Part shown: piece after piece, positions 8,631-16,942 of the stretch | Numbering within the stretch: position 1 is the first letter of the stretch | How the letters are laid out: every line of letters begins with the position of its first letter | Assembly: GCF_000785435.2 (NCBI RefSeq) | Contig: NZ_JTDB02000002.1 | Coordinates: 621,660 to 685,659 of the forward strand | DNA: 64,000 nt | Reading direction: 5' to 3' | Source of the DNA: Paraburkholderia sacchari | GTDB lineage: Bacteria; Pseudomonadota; Gammaproteobacteria; Burkholderiales; Burkholderiaceae | Position numbers and translations under genes: made by a program | The notes under the pieces: model-generated | Told to the model about the DNA's origin: nothing | The model's database searches: none | The model's input: the letters and a program-made list of their open reading frames with translations, nothing else

Positions 8631-9602
8631 ATGAATTCAGCCGCCGAACCGGGACGTTTCGACATCGTTGCCCGAATCGCGCAGTGCGTGCCGGATTTGC
8701 GTCCGGCCGAGCGCGATGTCGCGGCCCTGATTCTCGACGACCTCGCCGCCGCCGCGCGGGCGAGCATCGGCGAGCTGGCGCGGCGCGCGGGCGTGAGCGT
8801 GGCCTCCGTCACACGCTTCGCGAAGGCGGTGGGCTGTCACGACGTGCGCGAACTCAAGCTGCGGCTCGCGCAGGCCGCCGCCGTGGGCGAGCGCTTCTTG
8901 CGCGCGGCTCCGGACGAGGGCGGCAGCCGGGGCGCGGGCAAGGGCGGGTCCGGCAAAGCACGCCGCGGGTCGGCGTCGCCGGCGGCGCAGCCCGAAGAGG
9001 GGCTCGCCACGCGCGTCTACGACGAAATTCACGCCGCGCTTGCGCGCAATCACGAACTGCTGCGCCACGCGCCGTTCGCGGAGGCCGCCGCCGCGCTGGC
9101 CCAGGCGCGCATGATCTACGTGTTCGGCATGGGCGGCGGCTCCAGCGCGCTCGCCGACGAAATGCGCTTTCGCCTCGTGCGCCTCGGCCGTCCGGTCGCG
9201 TCGTACCAGGACAGTTTGCTGCAACGGATGGTCGCAAGCACGCTATCTTCCGATTGTGTGGTGGTCGCGCTTTCCGTAACAGGACGCGTGCCCGAGCTGC
9301 TCGATGCGTGCCGCATCGCGCGCGACTACGGAGCGAAGCTGGTCGCATTCACCGCGCCGGCGTCGCCGCTTGCCGCGCTAGCCGACTGGCTCGTGCCGCT
9401 CGTCGCGAGCGAGACCGATTTCATTTACAAGCCCTCGTCGTCGCGGTACGCGATGATGATGGCGATCGACGTGCTCGTGACGGAACTCGCGCTTGCGCAG
9501 CCCGAAGCGAGCCGCGAATTGCTGCGCCGCATGAAGCTCACGCTCGACACGCATCGCGGCATTGCCGGACGCGGCGGCGAGCGTCAACCGCTGGGCGATT
9601 GA
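8631..9602 (+). CDS. RpiR-family regulator with SIS domain
   Basis: A 323-residue regulator. The N-terminal RpiR helix-turn-helix covers about residues 10-85 (LRPAERDVAALIL, IGELARRAGVSVASVTRFAKAVG). A low-complexity Gly/Arg/Ser linker occupies about 96-125, and a SIS phosphosugar-binding domain follows from about 135 (MIYVFGMGGGSSALADEMRFRLVRLG ... VVVALSVTGRVPELLDACRIAR). Family members sense phosphorylated sugars or related ligands. Being divergent from the PLP enzyme and just upstream of the deacylase, it probably controls both. The ligand is unknown; a peptidoglycan-derived compound, as for MurR, would fit the D-amino-acid context but is only a suggestion. Confidence 0.9.
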   Translation: MNSAAEPGRFDIVARIAQCVPDLRPAERDVAALILDDLAAAARASIGELARRAGVSVASVTRFAKAVGCHDVRELKLRLAQAAAVGERFLRAAPDEGGSRGAGKGGSGKARRGSASPAAQPEEGLATRVYDEIHAALARNHELLRHAPFAEAAAALAQARMIYVFGMGGGSSALADEMRFRLVRLGRPVASYQDSLLQRMVASTLSSDCVVVALSVTGRVPELLDACRIARDYGAKLVAFTAPASPLAALADWLVPLVASETDFIYKPSSSRYAMMMAIDVLVTELALAQPEASRELLRRMKLTLDTHRGIAGRGGERQPLGD

Positions 9603-9656
9603 ACCCAATATGCGCGAGGCGCAAACGCCCACGCGCGATCGACAGGAGACTGTGAC

Positions 9657-11126
9657 ATGCATTCGCATCCGGAAGCCGCCGATACCCTCATTTTCGGCGC
9701 CATGCTGTACGACGGCACGGGCGCACCGGGCGTCGAGCGCGATGTCGCGCTGCGCGACGGGCGCATCGCCGCCATCGGCAATCTGTCGAACTGGTTGGCG
9801 GAGGAAGTGATCGAGGCCGAGGGACGCGCGCTCGCGCCGGGCTTCATCGACGTCCATACGCACGACGACACCCACGTGATCCGCTCGCCGCAGATGCTGC
9901 CGAAGATCAGCCAGGGCGTGACCACGGTGGTCGTCGGCAACTGCGGGATCAGCGCTTCGCCGGTGTCGCTCAAGGGCGATCCGCCCGATCCGATGAATCT
10001 GCTCGGCGAGCGCGAGGCGTTCCAGTATCCGACCTTCGCGGCGTACGTCGACGCCGTGAATGCCGCGAAGCCCGCGGTAAACGTGGGGGCGCTGATCGGC
10101 CATACTGCGCTGCGCAGCAACCACATGGACGATCTCAAGCGCGCCGCCACCGGCGACGAAATCGCGGCGATGCGCGCGCAGCTCGAAGAGGCGCTCATGC
10201 ACGGTGCGCTCGGACTTTCAACGGGCCTCGCGTATGGCAATGCCTTCGCGGCGTCGACCGAAGAAGTCGCCTCGCTTGCGGAGCCGCTCGCCATCGCCGG
10301 CGCGCTCTACACGACGCACATGCGCACCGAATTCGACGCCATCCTCGAAGCCATGGAGGAGGCGTACCACATCGGCAAGCATGCGCGCGTGCCGGTCGTC
10401 ATTTCGCACCTCAAATGCGCGGGTCCGTCGAACTGGGGGCGCAGCGCGGAAGTGCTCGCGTCGCTCGAAGGCGCGCGCAAGTATCAGCCGGTGGGCTGCG
10501 ATTGCTATCCGTACAGCCGCAGCTCATCGACGCTCGACCTCAAGCAGGTGACGGGCGACATCGACATCACGATCACGTGGTCGACGCCGCACCCCGAGCA
10601 GGCGGGCAAGCTCATCAAGGACATCGCGGCCGAATGGGGCGTCTCGCAGCAGGAGGCCGGCAAGCGTTTGCAGCCGGCAGGCGCGGTCTATCACAACATG
10701 TCCGAGGACGACGTGCGCCGCATCCTGTCGCATCCCGCGACGATGGTGGGCTCGGACGGCCTGCCGAACGACCCGCTGCCGCATCCGCGTTTGTGGGGCG
10801 CGTTCCCGCGCGTGCTGGGCCATTACGCGCGCGACGTTGCGCTGCTGCCGCTCGAAGAGGCGGTGCGCAAGATGACGGGTTTGTCGGCGCGGCGCTTTGG
10901 CCTCACGCAGCGCGGCGAGGTGCACGTGGGCTGGCATGCCGACCTCGTGCTGTTCGACCCCGCGAAGGTGCGCGACGCCGCGACCTTCGAGCAGCCGCAG
11001 CAGGTGGCCGAAGGCATCGACGCGGTGTGGGTGAACGGTGTGCTGTCGTACCGCGACGGCCAGGCAACCGGCGAACGCGCGGGCCACTTCGTTGCGCGAG
11101 GCACGCGCGACGCTCAGGTTTTCTAA
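9657..11126 (+). CDS. N-acyl-D-amino-acid deacylase (D-aminoacylase)
   Basis: A 489-residue amidohydrolase removing the acyl group from N-acyl-D-amino acids to give free D-amino acids. The metal-binding HTHDD motif (His67, His69) follows LAPGFIDV. VGNCGIS (Cys96) matches the conserved cysteine of D-aminoacylases, and SHLKCAG and VGSDGLPNDPLPHPR are later metal and substrate motifs. Length is normal for the family. A good ribosome site (ACAGGAGAC) precedes the ATG at 9657. It lies 54 bp after the RpiR gene and 53 bp before the RidA gene in an evident operon. D-glutamate versus broad specificity cannot be decided. Confidence 0.93.
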   Translation: MHSHPEAADTLIFGAMLYDGTGAPGVERDVALRDGRIAAIGNLSNWLAEEVIEAEGRALAPGFIDVHTHDDTHVIRSPQMLPKISQGVTTVVVGNCGISASPVSLKGDPPDPMNLLGEREAFQYPTFAAYVDAVNAAKPAVNVGALIGHTALRSNHMDDLKRAATGDEIAAMRAQLEEALMHGALGLSTGLAYGNAFAASTEEVASLAEPLAIAGALYTTHMRTEFDAILEAMEEAYHIGKHARVPVVISHLKCAGPSNWGRSAEVLASLEGARKYQPVGCDCYPYSRSSSTLDLKQVTGDIDITITWSTPHPEQAGKLIKDIAAEWGVSQQEAGKRLQPAGAVYHNMSEDDVRRILSHPATMVGSDGLPNDPLPHPRLWGAFPRVLGHYARDVALLPLEEAVRKMTGLSARRFGLTQRGEVHVGWHADLVLFDPAKVRDAATFEQPQQVAEGIDAVWVNGVLSYRDGQATGERAGHFVARGTRDAQVF

Positions 11127-11179
11127 GTTATTTTTTCGCGCACAAAGTTGCGACCCAAGCGAACTCAAAGGAGCAAACG

Positions 11180-11569
11180 ATGAAACGAATTGGAGCAGAA
11201 GGCGGCAAGGGCCAGGGCGGACAACATCTGCCGTTCGCGCGCGCGGTGGAAGCCGACGGCTGGCTGTACGTCTCGGGCCAGACGCCGATGGAAGGCGGCG
11301 AGGTAATCAACGGCGGCATCGTCGAGCAGTCGCACAAGGCCATCCAGAATCTCTTCGCAATCCTGAAAGAGGCGGGCTATGGCGCGGAGCACGTGGTGCG
11401 CTGCGGCGTGTGGCTCGACGACGCGCGCGACTTCCAGTCGTTCAACAAGGTGTTCCGCGAGTACTTCGGCGAGCATCCGCCGGCGCGCGCCTGCGTGCAG
11501 TCGAGCATGGTGGTGGACTGCAAGGTCGAAGTCGATTGCGTCGCTTATAAGGCGCCGGCAGGGAAGTAA
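11180..11569 (+). CDS. RidA/YjgF-family enamine/imine deaminase
   Basis: A 129-residue RidA-like protein. RidA proteins hydrolyse reactive enamines/imines released by PLP-dependent dehydratases to keto acids and ammonia. The key arginine (Arg103 in PPARACVQ) and the following acidic residue (Glu117 in CKVEVDC) are kept, together with WLYVSGQTPM. The start at 11180 is supported by AAAGGAGC seven bases upstream. Its place in an operon with a D-amino-acid deacylase and beside a D-serine-dehydratase-like enzyme suggests it clears 2-aminoacrylate-type intermediates from that reaction. Confidence 0.92.
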   Translation: MKRIGAEGGKGQGGQHLPFARAVEADGWLYVSGQTPMEGGEVINGGIVEQSHKAIQNLFAILKEAGYGAEHVVRCGVWLDDARDFQSFNKVFREYFGEHPPARACVQSSMVVDCKVEVDCVAYKAPAGK

Positions 11570-11623
11570 TGCGGCGGGGCGTGAGAACGCCTCTGAAAGC
11601 CGCTGACCACGCTGCGCGACAAT

Positions 11624-11666
11624 CGTGCAAAAAGCGTGCAAAAAACGTGCAAAAAACGTGCAAAAA
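11624..11666 (+). repeat. 11-bp tandem repeat, four copies
   Basis: CGTGCAAAAAG/A repeats at 11624, 11635, 11646 and 11657 (last copy 10 bp), lying between the RidA stop codon and a terminator whose left arm starts in the last copy. Confidence 0.95.
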
Positions 11667-11697
11667 CGGCCCCAGGCTATCTGGCGGCCGTTTTTTT
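11662..11697 (+). terminator. Rho-independent terminator of the D-amino-acid operon
   Basis: Perfect 10-bp stem AAAAACGGCC (11662-11671) / GGCCGTTTTT (11686-11695), with a nested CCAG...CTGG stem in the loop, ending in a run of seven T. The A-rich left arm makes it potentially bidirectional. Confidence 0.92.
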
Positions 11698-12082
11698 ATT
11701 CGTATTGTTACTGTATTTCAACGCCCGTCAGCCATCCGTCGAAGGGATCAAATTCCCAATATTTGAGCGACCCAATCACATATTGGAGATCGCGGAAAAA
11801 CCGACCTACAATCCGATCCATCCGACATGACGCGCCACACGCCCCAGACAGCGGGTGGCAAATGGCAAGTCGGCATAGCCCAGACAAAAGCCCACGGCCG
11901 CGCGAATCACGTGTCTCAGCGGGCAAGAATCGGAGACGTCAGCCATGTTCCAGTCCGCGAAGCATGCGGCCTCGTGCCGTCCACCGTCGCGCGCAAAAGC
12001 GCGCTCCAGCTTTTCGCACCATGGTCCGCAGGCCGTCGTTTGACGCCGCGCGTTTATCCCCGTTTTTCTGATCGGCCTCGCC
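11698..12082. other. Control region upstream of the sugar-acid operon, no gene seen
   Basis: AT-richer first half (11698-11830) with promoter and operator-like elements, then GC-rich DNA up to the IclR start. Short open frames here have no recognisable protein character and I leave them out. If the promoter at 11783-11812 is used, the IclR mRNA has a leader of about 260 nt. Confidence 0.5.
11756..11812 (+). promoter_or_regulatory. Candidate promoter and IclR operator
   Basis: TTGGAG (11783-11788), 18-bp spacer, TACAAT (11807-11812) is a reasonable sigma-70 promoter. An inverted repeat CCAATAT (11756-11762) / ATATTGG (11780-11786), with a further CCAAT between, overlaps the -35. Autoregulation by the IclR protein encoded downstream is a natural guess; no experimental support. 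Confidence 0.4.
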
Positions 12083-13051
12083 ATGAATAAAGCGATGTCC
12101 CCGAATTTCGCCGAACGCTTCACGAATGCTGAGGCCGAGCCGGCCGCCGAATCCAACGCGGACGCTCCAGCCGCCGCTGGCCGTGCTCAACTGCAAGCCA
12201 AATCCCGCGCCGGCGCCGACGAGATCGTCGGCCTGCCGGGCGCGCTGCTCGACGGCTCGGCGCAAGCCGGCACGCAGACGCTCCTGCGCGGCCTCGCCAT
12301 TCTCGAAGCCGCCGCTGCCGGCGTGCGCGATCTGCGCTCGTTCGGCGCTGTGCTCGGCACGACGCGCAGCACCACGCACCGGCTCGTATCAAGCCTTGTG
12401 CAGGCGCGCTATTTGCGCCAGGTGCAGGGCGGCTATCTGCTCGGGCCCAAGCTCATCGAACTCGGCACGATCGCGCTCGAGCAAATGCCGCTCACGGCTG
12501 TCGCGCGCACGCATCTCGAAGCGCTTGCCGAGGCGACGCTCGACACGATTCACCTCGGCGTGCGCGATGGCGACGACGTGCTCTACATCGACAAGATCCC
12601 CGGCCAGCGCGGCCTCGAAATGCGCTCTCGCGTGGGGCACCGCATGCCGCTCGCGTCCACCGGCATCGGCAAGGCGATGATGCTCGATCTCTCGCCGCAG
12701 TCGTGGCGCGACTTGTTCGAGGCGTCGCGGCGCGCGCTCGCGGGCGTGAGCTTTCGCCCCGATCACAACCTCGATCCCGACACATTCCTTAAGCGCATGG
12801 CCACGTACTCGGCCGGCGGCTACACGTTCGATCTTGAGGAAAACGAAATTTCGATCCGCTGCGTAGCCGCGCCGGTGCGCGATGCGTCCGGGGCGATCGT
12901 GGCGGCGCTGTCGGTGGCGAGCACGATCCCCTACATGCCGCTCGAACGCATGGACGAATTGATCGCGGTCGTGCAGCGCGAGGCGCGCGCGATCTCGCAG
13001 GAACTCGGCTGGCGCGTGCCGCAACCCGCCACGCGCAGGATCCGACGATGA
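12083..13051 (+). CDS. IclR-family transcriptional regulator of sugar-acid operon
   Basis: A 322-residue regulator. An unusual N-terminal extension of about 60 Ala/Glu/Asn-rich residues precedes the winged HTH (TLLRGLAILEAAAAGVRDLRSFGAVLGTTRSTTHRLVSSLVQ, about 67-125). The IclR effector domain follows (VLYIDKIPGQRGLEMRSRVGHRMPLASTGIGKAMM ... ISIRCVAAPVRD). Such regulators bind small carboxylates or sugar acids. The gene overlaps the dgoK start by four bases (ATGA at 13048), so it is translationally coupled to the pathway it most likely controls. A start at a later codon cannot be excluded given the atypical N-terminus. Confidence 0.9.
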   Translation: MNKAMSPNFAERFTNAEAEPAAESNADAPAAAGRAQLQAKSRAGADEIVGLPGALLDGSAQAGTQTLLRGLAILEAAAAGVRDLRSFGAVLGTTRSTTHRLVSSLVQARYLRQVQGGYLLGPKLIELGTIALEQMPLTAVARTHLEALAEATLDTIHLGVRDGDDVLYIDKIPGQRGLEMRSRVGHRMPLASTGIGKAMMLDLSPQSWRDLFEASRRALAGVSFRPDHNLDPDTFLKRMATYSAGGYTFDLEENEISIRCVAAPVRDASGAIVAALSVASTIPYMPLERMDELIAVVQREARAISQELGWRVPQPATRRIRR

Positions 13052-14130
13052 GCGCACATACGACGGCGGCACGCAGAGCGCACGGCAAGCCGGATGCCGC
13101 CAGGGCGAAGCCGGCCGCGCTCATCGCGCTCGATTGGGGCACGACTTCGCTGCGCGCGTATTTGTTCGATGCGGCGGGCGAGGTGCTCGACACGCGCATG
13201 TCGACAGCAGGAATCATGAATCTGCCGGTGCCGGCTGAAGAGGGCGGCTTCGACGCCGCATTCGACGAGGCTTGTGGCGTGTGGCTCGCACAGTCGAGCG
13301 CGCTTCCGGTGCTCGCGGCGGGCATGGTCGGCAGCGCCCAGGGCTGGGTGTCGGCGCCGTATGTGGAAACGCCCGCAAGCGAGGACGCGCTGGTGGCCGG
13401 CATCGTCAGGGTGCGCACGGCCAGCGGTGTGGAGGTGGCCGTCGTGCCGGGCGTGCTGGAGCCCGGCGCGTTGCCCAATGTCATGCGCGGCGAGGAAACG
13501 CAGATCTTCGGCGCGTTGGGTGAGCGCGGTGCGCAGTTCGATGCCCGTGCCGACGCGGCCATGCAAGCGCCGATGCAGCCGGCACTGATCGGCCTGCCCG
13601 GCACGCACGCGAAATGGGTGGTGGTGGAAGGTGCGCGCATTGAGCGCTTCTACACCTTCATGACGGGCGAGGTCTACGCGGCGCTCACGGCGCACACGAT
13701 CCTCGGCCGCACCATGAAGCGGCCGGCCGCGCCCGATACGGCGGCGTTCCTGCGCGGCGTGACGGTGGCGCGCGAACACGGTTGCGCGGGCGTGCTGGCG
13801 ACCGCGTTCAGCACGCGCACGCTCGGCCTCACCGATCAGCTTGCCGCCGACGAACAGCCCGACTATCTCTCGGGCCTCCTGATCGGTCATGAACTGGCGG
13901 GGCTCGACGCGGTGCTCGCGCGCCGCGACGTGGAACTCGCGGCATGTGCGCCGCGCTTGATTGGCGCCGATGCGCTGTGCGAGCGCTACCGGCTCGCGCT
14001 TGCGCAGTTCGGCTGCTCTGGCGCGCAAATCGTGCATCGGGCGACCGAGCGCGGACTGTGGCGCGTCGCGGTGCGCGCGGGCCTCGTGGCCCCGACGGAT
14101 CAGACGAGCCAGACAAATCAAACGGCGTGA
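13048..14130 (+). CDS. dgoK: 2-dehydro-3-deoxygalactonokinase
   Basis: A 360-residue DgoK-family sugar-acid kinase of the ASKHA fold, phosphorylating 2-keto-3-deoxygalactonate with ATP to KDPGal. The N-terminal phosphate loop reads LIALDWGTTSLRAYLFDAAG, followed by STAGIMNLP. GLPGTHAKWVVVEGARIERFYTFMTGEVYA in the middle is highly typical of DgoK. It carries about 20 extra basic residues at the N-terminus before the ATP-binding strand. It overlaps iclR by ATGA and is followed 34 bp later by the matching aldolase dgoA, so the pair makes up the lower De Ley-Doudoroff galactonate route. Confidence 0.93.
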   Translation: MSAHTTAARRAHGKPDAARAKPAALIALDWGTTSLRAYLFDAAGEVLDTRMSTAGIMNLPVPAEEGGFDAAFDEACGVWLAQSSALPVLAAGMVGSAQGWVSAPYVETPASEDALVAGIVRVRTASGVEVAVVPGVLEPGALPNVMRGEETQIFGALGERGAQFDARADAAMQAPMQPALIGLPGTHAKWVVVEGARIERFYTFMTGEVYAALTAHTILGRTMKRPAAPDTAAFLRGVTVAREHGCAGVLATAFSTRTLGLTDQLAADEQPDYLSGLLIGHELAGLDAVLARRDVELAACAPRLIGADALCERYRLALAQFGCSGAQIVHRATERGLWRVAVRAGLVAPTDQTSQTNQTA

Positions 14131-14164
14131 GCCGCGCAGAACGCAACTCACAGGACTACGCACG

Positions 14165-14887
14165 ATGGAACCTGAATTGAACTTGCCGGCCCCGTACACG
14201 CCTCACGCGGGCTTCACGGCCGCGTTTGGCGCCTGCCGGATGGTCGCGATCATGCGCGGCATCCGGCCCGCCGAGGCCGCCGACCATGGCCGCGCGCTCT
14301 ACGAGGCGGGCTTCAGGCTCATCGAGGTGCCGCTCAACTCACCGTCGCCACTAGAGAGCATCGCGGCGCTGCGCGCGGCGCTGCCCGCCGACGCCATGAT
14401 TGGCGCGGGCACCGTGCTCACGCCCGGGCGCGTGCGCGATGTCAAGGCCGCCGGCGGCGAGCTGATCGTGATGCCGCATGCGGATACCGAGGTGATTCTC
14501 GCGGCCAAACTGCAGGGCCTCGCTTGCGTGCCGGGCGTGGCGACGCCCACCGAAGCGTTCGCGGCGCTCAAATGCGGCGCCGATGCGCTCAAGATGTTTC
14601 CCGCTGAGCAACTGGGCGCGGAAGTGACGAAGGCGTGGCGCGCGGTCATTCCCGGCGTCGTGCCGCTGCTGCCCGTGGGCGGCGTGAAGCCGGACAACAT
14701 GGGGCCGCAACTGGCGGCGGGCGCGAGCGGCTTCGGCCTGGGCTCCGCGCTCTACAAGCCGGGCCAGGACGTTGCGGCGACGCGCGCGAACGCGCTCGCG
14801 TTCGTCGCGGGCTGGCGCGCCACCCAAAACGCGCAAGCAAGCGCGCAAGCTCGCGAACAAGCCGGCGCACAGGGAGCGAAGGCGTGA
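14165..14887 (+). CDS. dgoA: 2-dehydro-3-deoxy-6-phosphogalactonate aldolase
   Basis: A 240-residue class I aldolase splitting KDPGal into pyruvate and D-glyceraldehyde 3-phosphate. The catalytic glutamate is Glu54 in RLIEVPLNSP and the Schiff-base lysine is Lys143 in DALKMFPAEQLG. LNSP in place of the LRT of KDPG aldolase (compare eda at 61148) is characteristic of the KDPGal enzymes. The C-terminal 20 residues are Ala/Gln-rich. The start ATG at 14165 follows CAGGA. The stop overlaps the GTG start of the next SDR gene (14884). Confidence 0.93.
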   Translation: MEPELNLPAPYTPHAGFTAAFGACRMVAIMRGIRPAEAADHGRALYEAGFRLIEVPLNSPSPLESIAALRAALPADAMIGAGTVLTPGRVRDVKAAGGELIVMPHADTEVILAAKLQGLACVPGVATPTEAFAALKCGADALKMFPAEQLGAEVTKAWRAVIPGVVPLLPVGGVKPDNMGPQLAAGASGFGLGSALYKPGQDVAATRANALAFVAGWRATQNAQASAQAREQAGAQGAKA

Positions 14888-15663
14888 ACCGCCTGAACGG
14901 CAAGGTCGCGATCGTGACCGGCGCGGGACGCGGCATTGGCGCCGCGATCGCGCGCGCGTTCGCGGCCGAGGGCGCGGCGCTCGTGCTTGCCGAGCTCGAT
15001 GGTGCGAGCGCCGAGGCCACCGCGCGCGAGATCGCGCAGGCGCAGCCAGGCGCGCGCACGCTCGCGGTGCCCACGGACGTCACGCAAGCAACCTCGGTGC
15101 AGGCAGCAGTGGCCGCCGCAGAGCGCGCGTTCGGCCCGGTCGACGTGCTCGTGAACAACGCCGGCATCAACGTGTTCGCGGACCCGCTCACGATGACCGA
15201 CGACGACTGGCGCCGCTGCTTCGCCGTCGATCTGGACGGTGTCTGGAACGGTTGCCGCGCCGTGCTGCCCGGCATGGTCGAGCGCCGCGCGGGCAGCATC
15301 GTGAACATCGCCTCGACGCACGCGTTCCAGATCATTCCGGGCTGCTTCCCGTACCCGGTTGCGAAGCACGGCGTGATCGGCCTTACGCGCGCGCTCGGCA
15401 TCGAATACGCGCCGAAGAACGTGCGCGTGAATGCGATCGCGCCGGGCTACATCGAAACGCAGCTCACGCACGACTGGTGGAACGCGCAGCCCGACCCCGA
15501 GGCGGCGCGCCGCGCGACGCTCGAATTGCCGCCGATGAAGCGCATCGGCCGGCCGGAAGAAGTCGCGATGACGGCCGTATTCCTCGCATCGGACGAAGCG
15601 CCGTTCATCAACGCGAGTTGCATCACGATCGATGGCGGGCGCACGGCGCTGCATCACGAGTAG
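14884..15663 (+). CDS. SDR-family oxidoreductase (probable sugar dehydrogenase)
   Basis: A 259-residue classical short-chain dehydrogenase starting at GTG 14884, four bases inside dgoA, so the genes are translationally coupled. TGAGRGIG (residues 12-19) binds NAD(P); NNAG, a Ser in IVNIASTHAF and Tyr157-x3-Lys161 (YPVAK) form the active site, and INASCITIDGG closes the fold. In this context it is likely to oxidise a sugar or a sugar acid, for instance D-galactose or L-arabinose to the lactone, but a second SDR at 19550 is an equally good candidate and the two roles cannot be separated by reading. Confidence 0.88.
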   Translation: MNRLNGKVAIVTGAGRGIGAAIARAFAAEGAALVLAELDGASAEATAREIAQAQPGARTLAVPTDVTQATSVQAAVAAAERAFGPVDVLVNNAGINVFADPLTMTDDDWRRCFAVDLDGVWNGCRAVLPGMVERRAGSIVNIASTHAFQIIPGCFPYPVAKHGVIGLTRALGIEYAPKNVRVNAIAPGYIETQLTHDWWNAQPDPEAARRATLELPPMKRIGRPEEVAMTAVFLASDEAPFINASCITIDGGRTALHHE

Positions 15664-15773
15664 AGAAGACAAGAACACGCAGGACCTTCGCTACAGCGCT
15701 GGCCGCGCGCGGGCGGATGAAGAAAAAGCGGCCGCTACCTTCCCGTGACTGAAGAAGACAGGAGACAGACACC

Positions 15774-16775
15774 ATGCAACGCAGGATTTTCCTCACGCTG
15801 TTGGCCGCCGCAACGACCGCGATGCTCGCGCAGGCCCCTGTAGCGCAGGCCGCCGACCCGGTCAAGATCGGCTTTCTCGTGAAGCAGCCCGAAGAGCCGT
15901 GGTTCCAGGACGAGTGGAAGTTCGCCGAGATGGCTGCCAAGAAGGATGGCTTCACGCTCGTGAAGATCGGCGCGCCCTCGGGCGAGAAGGTCATGAGCGC
16001 GATCGACAATCTGGCCGCGCAAAAGGCTCAGGGCTTCATCATCTGCACGCCCGACGTGAAGCTCGGGCCGGGCATCGTCGCCAAGGCCAAGGCCGACAAG
16101 CTCAAGATGATGACCGTCGACGACCGTCTTGTCGACGGCGCGGGCAAACCGATCGAAGCCGTGCCGCACATGGGCATCTCCGCCTACAACATCGGCAAGC
16201 AGGTGGGCGACGGCATTGCCGCCGAGATCAAGAAGCGCGGCTGGGACATGAAGGATGTGGGCGCCATCGACGTGACCTACGAGCAGTTGCCGACCGCGCA
16301 CGACCGCACGACTGGCGCCACCGACGCGCTGGTGGCCGCGGGATTCCCGAAGGCCAACATCATTGCCGCGCCGCAGGCCAAGACCGATACGGAAAACGCC
16401 TTCAACGCCGCCAACATCGCGCTCACCAAGAACCCGCAGTTCAAGCATTGGGTGGCGTACGGCCTGAACGACGAAGCCGTGCTGGGCGCCGTGCGCGCCG
16501 CGGAAGGGCGCGGCTTCAAGGCCGACAACATGATCGGCATCGGCATCGGCGGTTCGGACTCGGCGCTCAACGAGTTCAAGAAGCCCGAGCCGACCGGCTT
16601 CTTCGGCACGGTCATCATCAGCCCGAAGCGCCACGGCGAGGAGACGTCGGAGCTCATGTACGCGTGGATCACGCAAGGCAAGACGCCGCCGATGCTCACG
16701 CTCACGACCGGCATGCTGGCAACGCGCGACAACGTGGGTCAGGTGCGCGAGCAGATGGGACTGGCTTCGAAGTAA
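15774..16775 (+). CDS. araF: L-arabinose/galactose ABC transporter, substrate-binding protein AraF
   Basis: A 333-residue periplasmic binding protein with a signal peptide (residues 1-26, ending APVAQA). The start of the mature part, KIGFLVKQPEEPWFQDEWKF, is nearly the same as in E. coli AraF, as are GFIICTPDVKLG, the DR-TTG stretch, and GIGIGG, so orthology to AraF is clear. AraF binds L-arabinose and also D-galactose, which fits the KDPGal enzymes encoded upstream. Ribosome site CAGGAGACAG precedes the ATG. A large hairpin follows the gene before araG, a common means of keeping the binding-protein message more abundant. Confidence 0.95.
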   Translation: MQRRIFLTLLAAATTAMLAQAPVAQAADPVKIGFLVKQPEEPWFQDEWKFAEMAAKKDGFTLVKIGAPSGEKVMSAIDNLAAQKAQGFIICTPDVKLGPGIVAKAKADKLKMMTVDDRLVDGAGKPIEAVPHMGISAYNIGKQVGDGIAAEIKKRGWDMKDVGAIDVTYEQLPTAHDRTTGATDALVAAGFPKANIIAAPQAKTDTENAFNAANIALTKNPQFKHWVAYGLNDEAVLGAVRAAEGRGFKADNMIGIGIGGSDSALNEFKKPEPTGFFGTVIISPKRHGEETSELMYAWITQGKTPPMLTLTTGMLATRDNVGQVREQMGLASK

Positions 16776-16829
16776 CGGCAAAAAAGCACTGCTTGAAGGA
16801 AGTGGTTTGAAGGGCTTCCCGCTGCAAGG

Positions 16830-16926
16830 CGGCCGGCGTGCGAGCGAAGTACGCGAAGTGAGCGAAGCGCGCGCCGGCCGCGTGGGGAATTCCCAGTGAA
16901 TCCGCAGTGAATCCGCAGTGAATCGA
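16830..16926 (+). repeat. Intercistronic hairpin and 11-bp tandem repeat between araF and araG
   Basis: The arms CGGCCGGCG (16830-16838) and CGCCGGCCG (16872-16880) extend through one G-T pair to about 13 bp, a stable hairpin after the araF stop. It is followed by three copies of CAGTGAATCCG (16894, 16905, 16916). The hairpin probably protects the araF 3' end from exonucleases and lowers read-through into araG. Confidence 0.8.
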
Positions 16927-16942
16927 AAGAGAGGAAACCGAA

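Noticed and set aside
11806..12156. Small open frames on both strands upstream of iclR
   Set aside because: No conserved features, no ribosome sites; the region fits better as promoter and leader of the operon.
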